Source: Vreelandella boliviensis LC1 (GTDB taxonomy: Bacteria > Pseudomonadota > Gammaproteobacteria > Pseudomonadales > Halomonadaceae). Taken from it: a stretch of DNA of 34,412 bases. A program made the position numbers and the translations under genes. How positions within the stretch are numbered: position 1 is the first letter of the stretch; the number at the start of each line of letters is the position of its first letter. Shown here piece by piece: positions 1 to 7,279 of the stretch. The notes under the pieces were generated by a model. The model did not search any database and was not told the DNA's origin. It was given only the letters and a program-made list of their open reading frames with translations. Location of the stretch: contig NZ_JH393258.1 in the NCBI RefSeq assembly GCF_000236035.1, forward strand, positions 211,919 through 246,330. Reading direction: 5' to 3'.

Positions 1-215
1 GGGTAAACCAAATGGCCGGTAGCCCGCTCCTGAATTATGCCTCCTCAGTCGGCCCTACCTCCCAATACCCCTTGTCTAATAACTCTTGCCCTGGATCAAT
101 AATCCACTGCCTTGGTCTCGTTACACTTGCTGCATCGTTAAGCGGCTATCGGAAGGCCGCACCGTTTTACAACAAGCCGTTTTGAAGCTATCGATTTGAC
201 ACCAGGAGTGAACCC
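1..215. other. Non-coding leader upstream of ompW
   Basis: No credible coding sequence begins or ends here. The 3' part is the ompW leader, with AGGAG at 204-208 placed 7 bases before the ATG. A short dyad, TGGAT-CAATA-ATCCA, lies at 92-106. It resembles neither a FNR site nor a terminator closely enough to name. I could not identify a convincing -35/-10 pair. Confidence 0.5.
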
Positions 216-842
216 ATGCGTAAAGCAGCCCTGCCTACCCTACTCGTAACCACTGTTGCCGCTGCGGCAATGATGACCAGCAGCCAAGCATTCGCCTACG
301 GCGCTGGCGATTTCTTCACCCGCGTCGGCGTTGCCAAAGTTGCCCCTAAAAGCGACAACGGCTCACTGGCCGGTGGTGCGCTATCTGTGGATGTACAAGA
401 TGAAACCAATTTCGCGTTCACTTTGGGCTACCGCTTCCACGATAAAGTCGGCGTAGAACTGCTGGCGGCGCTGCCATTTGAGCACGACATTCATTTGAAC
501 GGCGGTAATATCGCCTCAACCAAGCACCTACCGCCTACCCTAACGCTGCAGTACTACCCGCTGGGCGGCACACAGTCCCGTGTTCAGCCTTATGTCGGTG
601 CGGGTATTAACTACACCCACTTCTCCGATGAAGAGTTGACCATTGGTGATTTAGAACTGGATGACTCCTGGGGTGCGGCGGGCCAGGTAGGCGTTGATCT
701 ACTTATTGATGATCACTGGGCGCTGAACGCCGCAGCTTGGTACATCGACATCGATACCGATGCGAGCGTAAACGGTGCGGCAGCAGGCACCGTTGAGATC
801 GACCCTCTCGTGGTCATGGCAGGCCTCAGTTACCGCTTCTAA
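216..842 (+). CDS. ompW: OmpW family outer membrane protein
   Basis: Predicted eight-stranded outer-membrane beta-barrel of the OmpW family, whose members form a narrow hydrophobic channel. The 208 residues begin with a clear signal peptide: MRK, a hydrophobic stretch, then an AFA cleavage site near residue 27. The mature part has alternating beta-strand patterns (FAFTLGYRFHDKVGVELLAALPF, VQPYVGAGINY, WALNAAAWYIDI) and ends in YRF, the aromatic C-terminus used for barrel insertion. Length matches the family (about 210). AGGAG precedes the ATG by 7 bases. It is a single gene, convergent with the yqcC-like gene and separated from it by a strong hairpin. The substrate cannot be told from sequence; in enterobacteria ompW responds to oxygen and envelope stress, but no such site is evident here. 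Confidence 0.9.
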   Translation: MRKAALPTLLVTTVAAAAMMTSSQAFAYGAGDFFTRVGVAKVAPKSDNGSLAGGALSVDVQDETNFAFTLGYRFHDKVGVELLAALPFEHDIHLNGGNIASTKHLPPTLTLQYYPLGGTQSRVQPYVGAGINYTHFSDEELTIGDLELDDSWGAAGQVGVDLLIDDHWALNAAAWYIDIDTDASVNGAAAGTVEIDPLVVMAGLSYRF

Positions 843-874
843 GCCGCCTGCAAAACCGCTAAGCGAATGTTATC

Positions 875-904
875 CACAAAGCCTGCCTCACGGCAGGCTT
901 TGTG
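875..904. terminator. Hairpin between ompW and yqcC-like gene
   Basis: A perfect 13-bp inverted repeat lies at 875-887 and 892-904 with loop TCAC. The stem carries AAAGCCTGCC and its complement. The T-run is short (TTTGTG), so it is a terminator mainly because of stem strength and its position between convergent genes. A DnaA-box-like TTATCCACA at 870-878 overlaps the left edge of the stem. Confidence 0.7.
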
Positions 905-923
905 CATTTCAGGGCATGCCGCT

Positions 924-1259
924 TTAAACGCTGTCAGTGACTACCTGGTCGACTTTCTCTACTGCCCGCACGATGAGCAGCTGGTGGTGGGCAGGGGTTT
1001 TTTCCTGTTGCAAATAGGCCGCCACGGCGGGGGCAACCTCGCACTTTGCGGGCATGGCAGCACGAGCATCAATCAAAGCGTTCAAGCGGGCAATAAACAC
1101 AAACCGTATCCATTGAGGCAGCGACATCGTGTCGATGCAAAATGGCTGTTGGCTGGCGAATGCCTCTGCATCAGGTGTTGGCATGCGCCATAGATCGGCG
1201 GCTTTCATCGACGCCTCAAGCTCTAGAAGCGCTGTCTGCAGCGGTTGATAAGTACTCAT
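924..1259 (-). CDS. YqcC family protein (DUF446)
   Basis: Small helical protein of the YqcC/DUF446 family, about 111 residues, which is the family size. Family members are cytoplasmic and of unknown function; the enterobacterial gene sits near a tRNA pseudouridine synthase gene, but that neighbour is absent here. Recognisable features are the N-terminal helix with LLELEASMKAADLW, the central FCIDTMSLPQWIRFVFIARLNALI block (a hallmark of the family) and a short C-terminal helix. I start at the ATG giving MSTYQPLQ. An in-frame ATG 60 bases upstream would add a poorly conserved leader that runs into an A-rich intergenic region. It is convergent with ompW and divergent from the DUF3549 gene. Confidence 0.8.
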   Translation of the reverse strand: MSTYQPLQTALLELEASMKAADLWRMPTPDAEAFASQQPFCIDTMSLPQWIRFVFIARLNALIDARAAMPAKCEVAPAVAAYLQQEKTPAHHQLLIVRAVEKVDQVVTDSV

Positions 1260-1586
1260 AAAAGCGTTTGTCACTACCTCGAAAATGAAAAAAATGTGGC
1301 GTCTATCCATTATCCCCACTCCGTGAGTGCCTTGCCACTTATCAATGCTTGCGAGAAGTTACCCATAGACTCACAGAAAACCTGCACGAGCCTGTGGATA
1401 AACTATGGAAAGGTGTCGCAACGCTTGCTCTCATGGGGCTTTCGCACAGTTGATTAATTTTTAACCTCTTTGTCATTAATACGAAGACCTTAAGGTACTG
1501 TCATTAACACCATATTTTACAGCCAATGCGGCTGACAGTGTCACATCAGCAGGGTAGAGTGCAGGCTTGCAACGCGGAAGGATGTC
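1260..1586. other. 327-bp intergenic region with DnaA-box-like motifs
   Basis: Divergent intergenic region between the yqcC-like and DUF3549 genes. It holds one perfect TTATCCACA nonamer on the minus strand (1393-1401) and a one-mismatch copy, TTATCCCCA, at 1310-1318. A direct repeat TGTCATTAA occurs at 1471-1479 and 1499-1507, flanking a CCTTAAGG palindrome at 1488-1495. A 70-codon plus-strand reading frame crosses 1245-1457, but it overlaps the yqcC-like start and has no family resemblance, so I do not call it. Promoters for both flanking genes must lie here. Confidence 0.5.
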
Positions 1587-2624
1587 ATGCAACCGATTCA
1601 AACCCTAGATGAGTTTTTTACCCGCAGCGGTGGCGAGGTTTCCCTTTACCATATGGGGCGCCATGTCGTCCCCTGCCCACGGGAGTCACTTGCTGCCTTT
1701 GAACGTGGCGAAATGGCCTGGCCAGAACCATGGCAAGGCCAGGCGCGATTGGCCATTGTGTTTCGCCTTGGCGATATGCCCGAACCGGCTATTTGGTTTT
1801 TAGCCTTACCACTGGATGAGCAAGGAATAATTGCCCCCGCCCAGCGCGATGCGTTTTTAAATCGTCTGCTGGAAACGTTAGGACGTGCTGTTTCGCAAGT
1901 AGGCCGTGAAGAAACAGCGGACGTGGATCATTTAATGAAGGATAATCCCCTCGCCTTCACGCCTAGTGTCACTTTCCAGGCTATGCTCAATGCTCGCGCA
2001 ACCCATGATAAGGGGCTGCCAGCCAGCCAGCATTTTGAGCCGGTTGACGCCTACTTGAGCGGCCAGCAAGCGATTGATTGGCAGGCGTTGGGATTACAAG
2101 GGATTGCCGATTACGTCGTTAGGATGGACACGCTTGACGCTGAATCACTCGCGCAGCGGCTGCCTGAACTGCCTACCGCCGTAACACACTCCTTGTGCTA
2201 CTGTTTAGAGCACCAGCCATTACCACAAACGTTAGTCGACGCACTACAGCGCCGCGGCGAAGCCGCCGCCCAAGCGGGCGACATTGAAACGCTGTGTGCC
2301 TGCCTGCGCGCAGTGGGCAATACGGATGCATCAACGGTAGGCAATTGGTACACGGCCTTACTCAATGACACAGCGGCCTGTGGACCGGATGTTCTGGCGG
2401 CAATAGCAGGGCGCGGCTGGGGCTATCTTGAAGATGCCCAGCGGCTGCCGCTTTTTCTGCAACGCTTAGCGGAAGATGAGCGTAGCGATTTTGCCACCGT
2501 AGTACGTGATATTGCGTTAATACCCAGGCTACGCTTACCGGTCATGATGGCACTGCGAGATGCGGCTGCTGGCTCTCCTATTCAACGCCGTTTGTCCCTG
2601 ATGATGTCACAGAGGAACGCTTGA
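1587..2624 (+). CDS. DUF3549 family protein
   Basis: A 345-residue cytoplasmic protein of the DUF3549 family, known from Pseudomonas, Vibrio and Halomonas and without assigned function. Recognition rests on the N-terminal block: TLDEFF, then YHMGRHVVPCPRESLAAFERGE, then the WPEPWQGQARLAIVFRL segment, and a PxIWFLALPLDEQG strand. The C-terminal two thirds are helical and alanine-rich, with a repeat-like alternation of leucines (residues about 190-335). No signal peptide or membrane segment is visible. GGAAGGA precedes the ATG by 5-6 bases. It begins a plus-strand series followed 36 bases later by the protease gene, so co-transcription with the protease and rimK is plausible but not demonstrated. 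Confidence 0.8.
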   Translation: MQPIQTLDEFFTRSGGEVSLYHMGRHVVPCPRESLAAFERGEMAWPEPWQGQARLAIVFRLGDMPEPAIWFLALPLDEQGIIAPAQRDAFLNRLLETLGRAVSQVGREETADVDHLMKDNPLAFTPSVTFQAMLNARATHDKGLPASQHFEPVDAYLSGQQAIDWQALGLQGIADYVVRMDTLDAESLAQRLPELPTAVTHSLCYCLEHQPLPQTLVDALQRRGEAAAQAGDIETLCACLRAVGNTDASTVGNWYTALLNDTAACGPDVLAAIAGRGWGYLEDAQRLPLFLQRLAEDERSDFATVVRDIALIPRLRLPVMMALRDAAAGSPIQRRLSLMMSQRNA

Positions 2625-2660
2625 TCCGATGTTGTCACTTTTAATTGCAAGGAGTGAGCC

Positions 2661-3101
2661 GTGAAGGAATTACCCTATCAAGCCAAAGCGGTCATTGGCC
2701 GCCGCGAGATGGTGACGTTACCTGAACTAGGGCTTCACCTATGCTGCAAAGCAGACACGGGCGCGCGCACTTCTGCTCTGCATGCAGAAGAGATAGAGAC
2801 AAATGAAGATGAACATGGCCAACTTTGGGTTAGTTTTATTACCCACAGTGGTGGCCCCACAACGCCGGCCCACCGCTACAGTTTGCACTTGCATGATCGG
2901 CGCCGCATCACCAGTTCCAATGGACATAGCGAGTGGCGTTATGTTATTCGCACCCCTATGCAAATGGGCGATTTGAATTTTCCTGTTGAATTGACCCTCA
3001 CTGATCGCAGCAATATGCGTCACCCGATGCTATTAGGGCGCCGCGCAATGCGACGCTTGCTGATTGCACCCGGTGCTGCATTTTTGCACGGTGAGCCTTA
3101 A
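2661..3101 (+). CDS. RimK-associated retropepsin-like aspartic protease
   Basis: A 146-residue protein of the PF05618 family, annotated either as ATP-dependent zinc protease or retropepsin-like endopeptidase. The diagnostic DTGA catalytic motif is at residues 32-35 in CCKADTGARTSALHA. A second typical block follows: LTDRSNMRHPMLLGRRAM (residues about 114-131). It starts at a GTG preceded by AAGGAG (2649-2654) with 6 bases between; no ATG is available. It lies directly upstream of rimK, an arrangement seen in pseudomonads, where the protease (called RimB there) is proposed to counteract or modulate RimK-dependent glutamylation of ribosomal protein S6. That role is inferred from context. A 9-bp direct repeat, GCCTTAACC, spans its stop codon and recurs 20 bp later. 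Confidence 0.85.
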   Translation: MKELPYQAKAVIGRREMVTLPELGLHLCCKADTGARTSALHAEEIETNEDEHGQLWVSFITHSGGPTTPAHRYSLHLHDRRRITSSNGHSEWRYVIRTPMQMGDLNFPVELTLTDRSNMRHPMLLGRRAMRRLLIAPGAAFLHGEP

Positions 3102-3142
3102 CCCCTGATTAGTTGCCTTAACCTAGGCTCGGAGTCCCTTAA

Positions 3143-4051
3143 ATGCATATCGCTCTGCTGTCACGCAATCGCAATTTGTACTCTACCCGCCGCTTGGTTG
3201 AAGCCGCAGAGCAGCGTGGGCATACCGCCCGCGTGGTGGACACGCTGCGTTGCTATATGAGCATTACCTCGCACAACCCTTCGATCCACTATAAAGGCCA
3301 AGAGATTGAGCACTTTGATGCGGTTATTCCACGCATTGGTGCATCAGTCACCTTTTACGGCTGCGCGCTGTTGCGTCAGTTTGAGATGATGGGCACCTAC
3401 GTTATCAACGATAACGTCTCCATTACCCGCTCCAGGGACAAACTGCGTTCGCTGCAGTTACTATCACGCAAAGGGCTGGGTCTGCCGATCACCGGTTTTG
3501 CCCACTCCCCCGACGACATTCCCGACCTGATCACCATGGTCAAAGGCGCCCCGCTTGTTATTAAACTGCTGGAAGGTACCCAGGGGATTGGCGTGGTATT
3601 GGCGGAAACCAACCAGGCCGCCGAATCCGTCATTCAGGCATTCATGGGTATGAAAGCCAATATCATGGTGCAGGAGTATATAAAAGAAGCGCGTGGCGCC
3701 GATATTCGCTGCTTAGTGATCGGCGATAAGGTAGTGGCCTCGATGAAGCGTCAGGCGGCGGATGGTGAGTTTCGTTCGAACCTACACCGAGGTGGCTCCG
3801 CCAGCGTGATCCGGATCACTCCTGAAGAGCGTTCAACGGCAATTCGTGCAGCCAAGGCCATGGGCCTGCGTGTCGCTGGTGTTGATTTACTTCGCTCCAA
3901 TCACGGCCCGGTGATTATGGAGGTTAACTCTTCGCCTGGTTTGCAGGGCATTGAGAACGCCACCGGCAAGGATATTGCGGGAATGATCATTGAGCACATT
4001 GAAAGAAACGCCACGCCAGCCCGTAAAGCACCACCCAAGCCTAAAGGCTAA
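3143..4051 (+). CDS. rimK: Ribosomal protein S6--L-glutamate ligase RimK
   Basis: ATP-grasp ligase that adds glutamate residues to the C-terminus of ribosomal protein S6. The 302 residues match E. coli RimK in length and in most motifs: MHIALLSRN at the start, [12 protein letters not shown], the ATP-grasp lysine block [19 protein letters not shown] (about residues 136-155), [20 protein letters not shown], the RSNLHRGG loop, and the metal-binding [20 protein letters not shown] near the end. GGAG lies 8 bases before the ATG. It is the third gene of the plus-strand cluster and follows the protease gene by 41 bases. The C-terminal tail after IEHIE is short and basic. No anomaly is seen in the catalytic core. 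Confidence 0.95.
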   Translation: MHIALLSRNRNLYSTRRLVEAAEQRGHTARVVDTLRCYMSITSHNPSIHYKGQEIEHFDAVIPRIGASVTFYGCALLRQFEMMGTYVINDNVSITRSRDKLRSLQLLSRKGLGLPITGFAHSPDDIPDLITMVKGAPLVIKLLEGTQGIGVVLAETNQAAESVIQAFMGMKANIMVQEYIKEARGADIRCLVIGDKVVASMKRQAADGEFRSNLHRGGSASVIRITPEERSTAIRAAKAMGLRVAGVDLLRSNHGPVIMEVNSSPGLQGIENATGKDIAGMIIEHIERNATPARKAPPKPKG

Positions 4052-4122
4052 GGCAAAATATTAAAATAATCCGCTTCGGGGGTGGCAAATCGTCGCTGCC
4101 CCGCCCACAATCTGCGTCACCG

Positions 4123-4130
4123 AAGGAGGT
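4123..4130 (+). promoter_or_regulatory. Full-consensus ribosome-binding site
   Basis: AAGGAGGT, an eight-base match to the anti-Shine-Dalgarno consensus, sits 8 bases before the ATG at 4139. It fixes that start and suggests strong translation of a protein that otherwise could not be recognised. Confidence 0.75.
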
Positions 4131-4138
4131 AGACGCTC

Positions 4139-4585
4139 ATGTTTCTCGATAATCGCCAAGTGGCGATGGACAGCGTATTGGAAGCGCTGGCCGATAGCAT
4201 TGATTATTTCCAAGACAATATTGAACGCCTGCGCCCCTCGCTGCGTGACGCTTTAAATCCGCATTACACAGCACGGCTTAAGCAGATGCGCCAGTTGCAG
4301 GAGCTTGCTCGTGCGCATTTGAAAATGCTGCCCCGTGATGCGGACGTTGAGCGCGATGATTTTTTATGGCTGTGGAGCCGTCTAAAAAGCTTTGTCGGCA
4401 ACGATAGCCAAGTACTAATCAATGAGCTATTGGAGCAAGAGCGTGTATTAATGCAGGCGCTCTCCTCGCTGTATACCCACCCGTTACCCGATCCGATCGA
4501 ACCGGTGGTAGAAGAGTGCATGCAGGGGTGCCGTAAGCTTATCCGCGAGCTGTATGCGCTGCAAAAGCGTAAAACCCACCGCTAG
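4139..4585 (+). CDS. Hypothetical helical protein downstream of rimK
   Basis: I do not recognise this 148-residue protein. It is almost wholly alpha-helical and rich in charged residues and leucine, with no signal peptide, membrane segment or Cys pair suggesting metal binding. Heptad-like patterns (LEALADSIDYFQDNIERLRPSL, LKQMRQLQELARAHLKML, LINELLEQERVLMQALSSL) suggest a three- or four-helix bundle. The strong ribosome-binding site argues that it is a real, well-translated gene. It lies 87 bases after rimK on the same strand, so it may belong to the same transcription unit. Its stop codon shares the CTAG at 4582-4585 with the stop of the convergent sanA. Function is unknown. Confidence 0.75.
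   Translation: MFLDNRQVAMDSVLEALADSIDYFQDNIERLRPSLRDALNPHYTARLKQMRQLQELARAHLKMLPRDADVERDDFLWLWSRLKSFVGNDSQVLINELLEQERVLMQALSSLYTHPLPDPIEPVVEECMQGCRKLIRELYALQKRKTHR
4582..4585. other. CTAG shared by two convergent stop codons
   Basis: The plus-strand gene ends in TAG at 4583-4585 and sanA ends in TAG read from 4584 down to 4582. The palindrome CTAG therefore holds both stops, leaving no intergenic space for an intrinsic terminator on either side. Confidence 0.9.
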
Positions 4586-5304
4586 GGGCTGGTAAAACGA
4601 TCGTTTAATGACGGCAGGATAAGATCGATGGGGGCACGTCTCGGTATTTCAATGGGCTCGGGGGTACCGAGAAAATAGGGCTCCCTCCCCCATACATAGA
4701 GGTCGCCCAGGGTGGCCACGCGCGCGGCCCACTCGCGCAGCTTTAATCGCCACCCCACTGCTACCGTAGGGTCATCAGCCACACAACCAGTGACATCGAT
4801 ACCTAGCGCACGACCGATATATACCGCGCGTGGAAGATGCCAGCTCTGGGTAATCAGCAGGGCTTTATCAAGCTGAAAGACGTCCCGGGCGCGCGCTAGC
4901 GTGTCATAGGTGCTAAAGCCTGCAAAATCCATAGTCAACTGCTCAGATGCTACGCCGCGGCGATACAACTCGCGCCACATCGCCCGTGGCTCGTTATACG
5001 CCTGGGTGCGATTATCACCTGAAAGCAAAAGATGCTCGACCTGGGACTGTTCAATTAAGGTAGCAGCGGTACGCATGCGTGCATGGAAGTGCGGGTTTCG
5101 CACCCCGCTACGCGTCCAGTGAGACGTGCCGAAGACAATCCCCACCTCTGCTGGACGACACTGCTGAGGCTGACGCTCAATGTAAGCGGCGGTGGTAGCG
5201 AGCACCCAGAAATTGCCACCTATAAACAGCAATGTCGCCAGCAGCAACAGTGCCCCTAGCGACATTAAAAAACGCTTCGACCACGTTAATAACACGTTAT
5301 GCAT
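4582..5304 (-). CDS. sanA: SanA/YdcF family envelope protein (DUF218)
   Basis: Inner-membrane-anchored DUF218 protein of the SanA type (vancomycin exclusion at high temperature in E. coli). The 240 residues begin with a cytoplasmic stub and a single membrane segment (residues about 12-34). The DUF218 core follows: VGIVFGTSHWTRSG, HLLLSGDNRTQAYNEPRAM, LTMDFAGFSTYDTLARARDVF and LLITQSWHLPRAVYIGRALG. These blocks match SanA almost motif for motif. The C-terminal domain is probably periplasmic, with a role in envelope barrier function. It starts 33 bases after the sufT stop, so it may be read through from the suf operon, an unexpected partner for Fe-S genes. Its stop overlaps that of the opposite gene. 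Confidence 0.88.
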   Translation of the reverse strand: MHNVLLTWSKRFLMSLGALLLLATLLFIGGNFWVLATTAAYIERQPQQCRPAEVGIVFGTSHWTRSGVRNPHFHARMRTAATLIEQSQVEHLLLSGDNRTQAYNEPRAMWRELYRRGVASEQLTMDFAGFSTYDTLARARDVFQLDKALLITQSWHLPRAVYIGRALGIDVTGCVADDPTVAVGWRLKLREWAARVATLGDLYVWGREPYFLGTPEPIEIPRRAPIDLILPSLNDRFTSP

Positions 5305-5337
5305 CCAGCTCCCCAGCCGGGTCTCACCCAGCAGGCC

Positions 5338-5907
5338 CTAGAACATGCCCAGTTCAAGCTTGGCCTCGTCACTCATCATGTCACGGCTCCAGGGCGGACT
5401 GAAGACTATTTCGGTGTGAACCTTGCTGATTTGCGGCGCGCCGAGAATCTTATTGCGCGCATCCGCCGCAATCACATCGCCCATCCCACAGCCTGGTGCT
5501 GTCAGCGTCATGCGAATGGTAACAAGTCGCTCACCGCTGATAAGGCGCTCGATGCGGCAACCGTAGACCAAGCCCAGGTCAACGATATTGACCGGAATCT
5601 CCGGGTCAAAGCAGGTGCTCAGCTGCTCCCACACGAACTGCTCTATCTCCTCCTCGCTAGCCGTTTCGGGCAGCGTAGGGCGCGGTAGCGGCTCAAGCCC
5701 CAGGGCATCCAGGTTGCTCCCCTCAATTAAGAAGAGTCGCCCCTCAAAGCCAACGCTTACCGTACTGCCTTTCGCTTGCATAACGCTAACAACGCTATCT
5801 TCGGCCAACGTTTCCGTACTACCAAACGGAATGGCAATGGCCTCAACATCGCGCTGAAGCGGCAACTGTTGGCCACGTTCGAGGCTGGCAACTTGCTCAA
5901 AATCCAT
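5338..5907 (-). CDS. sufT: Fe-S cluster assembly protein SufT (DUF59/MIP18)
   Basis: SufT-type maturation factor, proposed to help iron-sulfur cluster delivery to target proteins under high demand. The 189 residues hold an N-terminal extension typical of proteobacterial SufT (residues 1-85, with VEAIAIPFGS and a small beta-rich part) followed by a DUF59 domain. That domain shows CFDPEIPVNIVDLGLVYGC and the conserved MTLTAPGCGMGDVIAADA block with its cysteine. It is fifth after sufR in the suf operon, starting 36 bases after the sufS stop. The start codon overlaps the last base pair of a triplicated 14-bp repeat that supplies its AAGGA ribosome-binding site. It ends in AKLELGMF. Confidence 0.9.
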   Translation of the reverse strand: MDFEQVASLERGQQLPLQRDVEAIAIPFGSTETLAEDSVVSVMQAKGSTVSVGFEGRLFLIEGSNLDALGLEPLPRPTLPETASEEEIEQFVWEQLSTCFDPEIPVNIVDLGLVYGCRIERLISGERLVTIRMTLTAPGCGMGDVIAADARNKILGAPQISKVHTEIVFSPPWSRDMMSDEAKLELGMF

Positions 5908-5947
5908 AACTGTCCTTAAATGACGATCCTTAAAGAACCGACCTTAA
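5906..5947 (-). repeat. Three 14-bp tandem repeats across the sufS stop and sufT start
   Basis: Read on the minus strand the three units are TTAAGGTCGGTTCT (5947-5934), TTAAGGATCGTCAT (5933-5920) and TTAAGGACAGTTAT (5919-5906). Every unit begins with TTAAGG, which contains a TAA stop and an AAGG ribosome-binding core. The first TAA is the sufS stop and the last AAGGA serves sufT. The unit length is constant, with divergence outside the core. Confidence 0.8.
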
Positions 5948-7242
5948 CGCACCATACCAATGACACGTTGAAGTGCCTCAACAAAGCTATCCACTTCTTC
6001 GAGCGTATTATACGCCGCAAATGAAGCACGGCACGTCGCGTCGACCCCAAAATGATGCAACAAGGGCTGTGCGCAGTGATGACCGGTACGAATAGCGACG
6101 CCAAGCTGATCGATCAGCAGGCCAATATCCTGGGAGTGCGCTCCTTCAACGATAAAAGAGAGCACCGCCGCTTTGTTAGGCGCCGTACCTAAAATACGCA
6201 GCCCATCAACTTTACCAACTGCCTGAGTCGCATGGTCAAGCAGTTGGCCTTCCCAGGCACCGATGGCATCTATACCGGTGCTCTCCATCCACTCAAGGGC
6301 TCGCCCCAGGGCAATCACCTCCGCAATAGCAGGCGTGCCTGCTTCAAACTTATGCGGAATAGCTGCAAAGGTGGTACCTGAATCAAAGGAGACAGTGCTG
6401 ATCATCTCCCCTCCGCCCTGCCAGGGCGGCATGGCTTCAAGCAGCGCCTGCTTGCCATAGAGCACGCCAACGCCGGTGGGCCCATACACTTTATGACCCG
6501 AGAATGCAAAGAAGTCGGCATCGATGGCCTGCACATCGACCACTTGGTGCGGTGCTGCCTGGGCGCCATCAATCAGAATCAGCGCGCCCTGCTGGTGGGC
6601 CAGGGTTGCCATCTCTTGCACGGGGTTTACAGTACCCAGGGCGTTAGAGACGTGGTTAACGGCCACCATCTTAGTGCGCTCACTGAGTAGTTCGCGGTAA
6701 GCGGCCATATCCAGCGCCCCATTGGCTTCAACGGGAATCACCTTGATGGTAAACCCAATCTCGGCGGCCAACAGCTGCCAGGGCACAATGTTGGAGTGGT
6801 GCTCAAGCATCGAAATCAGCACTTCATCACCGGGAGCGAGGTTCGTACGCCCCCAGCTATGAACGACCAAATTAATCGCTTCTGTAGTGCCGCGGGTAAA
6901 AATGATCTGACGCGCATCTTCCGCATTAAGGAATGCCTTAACCCGTTGGCGCGTGCCTTCAAACGCCGCCGTCGCCTCATCGGCAAGGGTATGCAGCCCA
7001 CGGTGAATATTGGCGTTGTAGCGCGAGTAATAATCGCCAAACACGTCAATCACCTGTTGAGGTGTTTGGCTGGTCGCCGCATTGTCTAAATAGATCAACG
7101 GTTTGCCGTGCACTTCACGGGCCAGCACCGGAAAGTCCTGGCGCAGGCGTGCGACATCAAAGGGTGCTTGTGCTTGTGCTTGTGCTTGTGCTTGTGCTTG
7201 CACTTGCGCGGGCGGCTGCTCAATAACGGTATGTGGCATCAA
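5944..7242 (-). CDS. sufS: Cysteine desulfurase SufS
   Basis: PLP-dependent group II cysteine desulfurase that takes sulfur from cysteine for cluster assembly on SufBCD. The 432 residues carry FPVLAREVHGKPLIYLDNAATSQTP, TRGTTEAINLV, HHSNIVPWQ, the PLP-binding lysine K251 in SGHKVYG, and the catalytic cysteine C390 in RTGHHCAQPL, all in the order of E. coli SufS. It is about 25 residues longer than E. coli SufS because the N-terminus carries six Gln-Ala dipeptides (residues 15-26) encoded by a hexanucleotide repeat. It follows sufD by 37 bases. No sufE, sufU or sufA lies in this operon, so its sulfur-accepting partner must be encoded elsewhere. Two adjacent ATGs open the frame; either could serve. 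Confidence 0.95.
   Translation of the reverse strand: MMPHTVIEQPPAQVQAQAQAQAQAQAPFDVARLRQDFPVLAREVHGKPLIYLDNAATSQTPQQVIDVFGDYYSRYNANIHRGLHTLADEATAAFEGTRQRVKAFLNAEDARQIIFTRGTTEAINLVVHSWGRTNLAPGDEVLISMLEHHSNIVPWQLLAAEIGFTIKVIPVEANGALDMAAYRELLSERTKMVAVNHVSNALGTVNPVQEMATLAHQQGALILIDGAQAAPHQVVDVQAIDADFFAFSGHKVYGPTGVGVLYGKQALLEAMPPWQGGGEMISTVSFDSGTTFAAIPHKFEAGTPAIAEVIALGRALEWMESTGIDAIGAWEGQLLDHATQAVGKVDGLRILGTAPNKAAVLSFIVEGAHSQDIGLLIDQLGVAIRTGHHCAQPLLHHFGVDATCRASFAAYNTLEEVDSFVEALQRVIGMVR
7165..7206 (-). repeat. Hexanucleotide microsatellite inside sufS
   Basis: Six perfect TGCTTG units (plus strand, 7165-7200) are followed by one degenerate unit, CACTTG, at 7201-7206. On the coding strand this is CAAGCA, encoding (Gln-Ala)6 near the N-terminus of SufS. 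The six-base unit means that slippage would change the tail length by two residues without a frameshift. Confidence 0.9.
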
Positions 7243-7279
7243 TCACTCCTGGTATAGCCCTTGAGAGCTGGTAGTGGCG

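Noticed and set aside
92..106. FNR site in front of ompW
   Set aside because: TGGAT-N5-ATCCA has the wrong half-site and spacer for TTGAT-N4-ATCAA.
867..1193. Plus-strand frame of 108 codons
   Set aside because: It lies mostly opposite the yqcC-like gene, has no family resemblance, and starts in the terminator hairpin.
870..1401. Chromosome replication origin
   Set aside because: Only two perfect DnaA boxes, no AT-rich unwinding region next to them, and no dnaA, dnaN, gidA or rpmH nearby.
1245..1457. Plus-strand frame of 70 codons in the intergenic region
   Set aside because: No ribosome-binding site, overlaps the start of the opposite gene, composition unlike neighbouring genes.
7165..7206. 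Phase-variation switch in sufS
   Set aside because: The repeat unit is six bases, so copy changes keep the reading frame and cannot turn the gene on or off.
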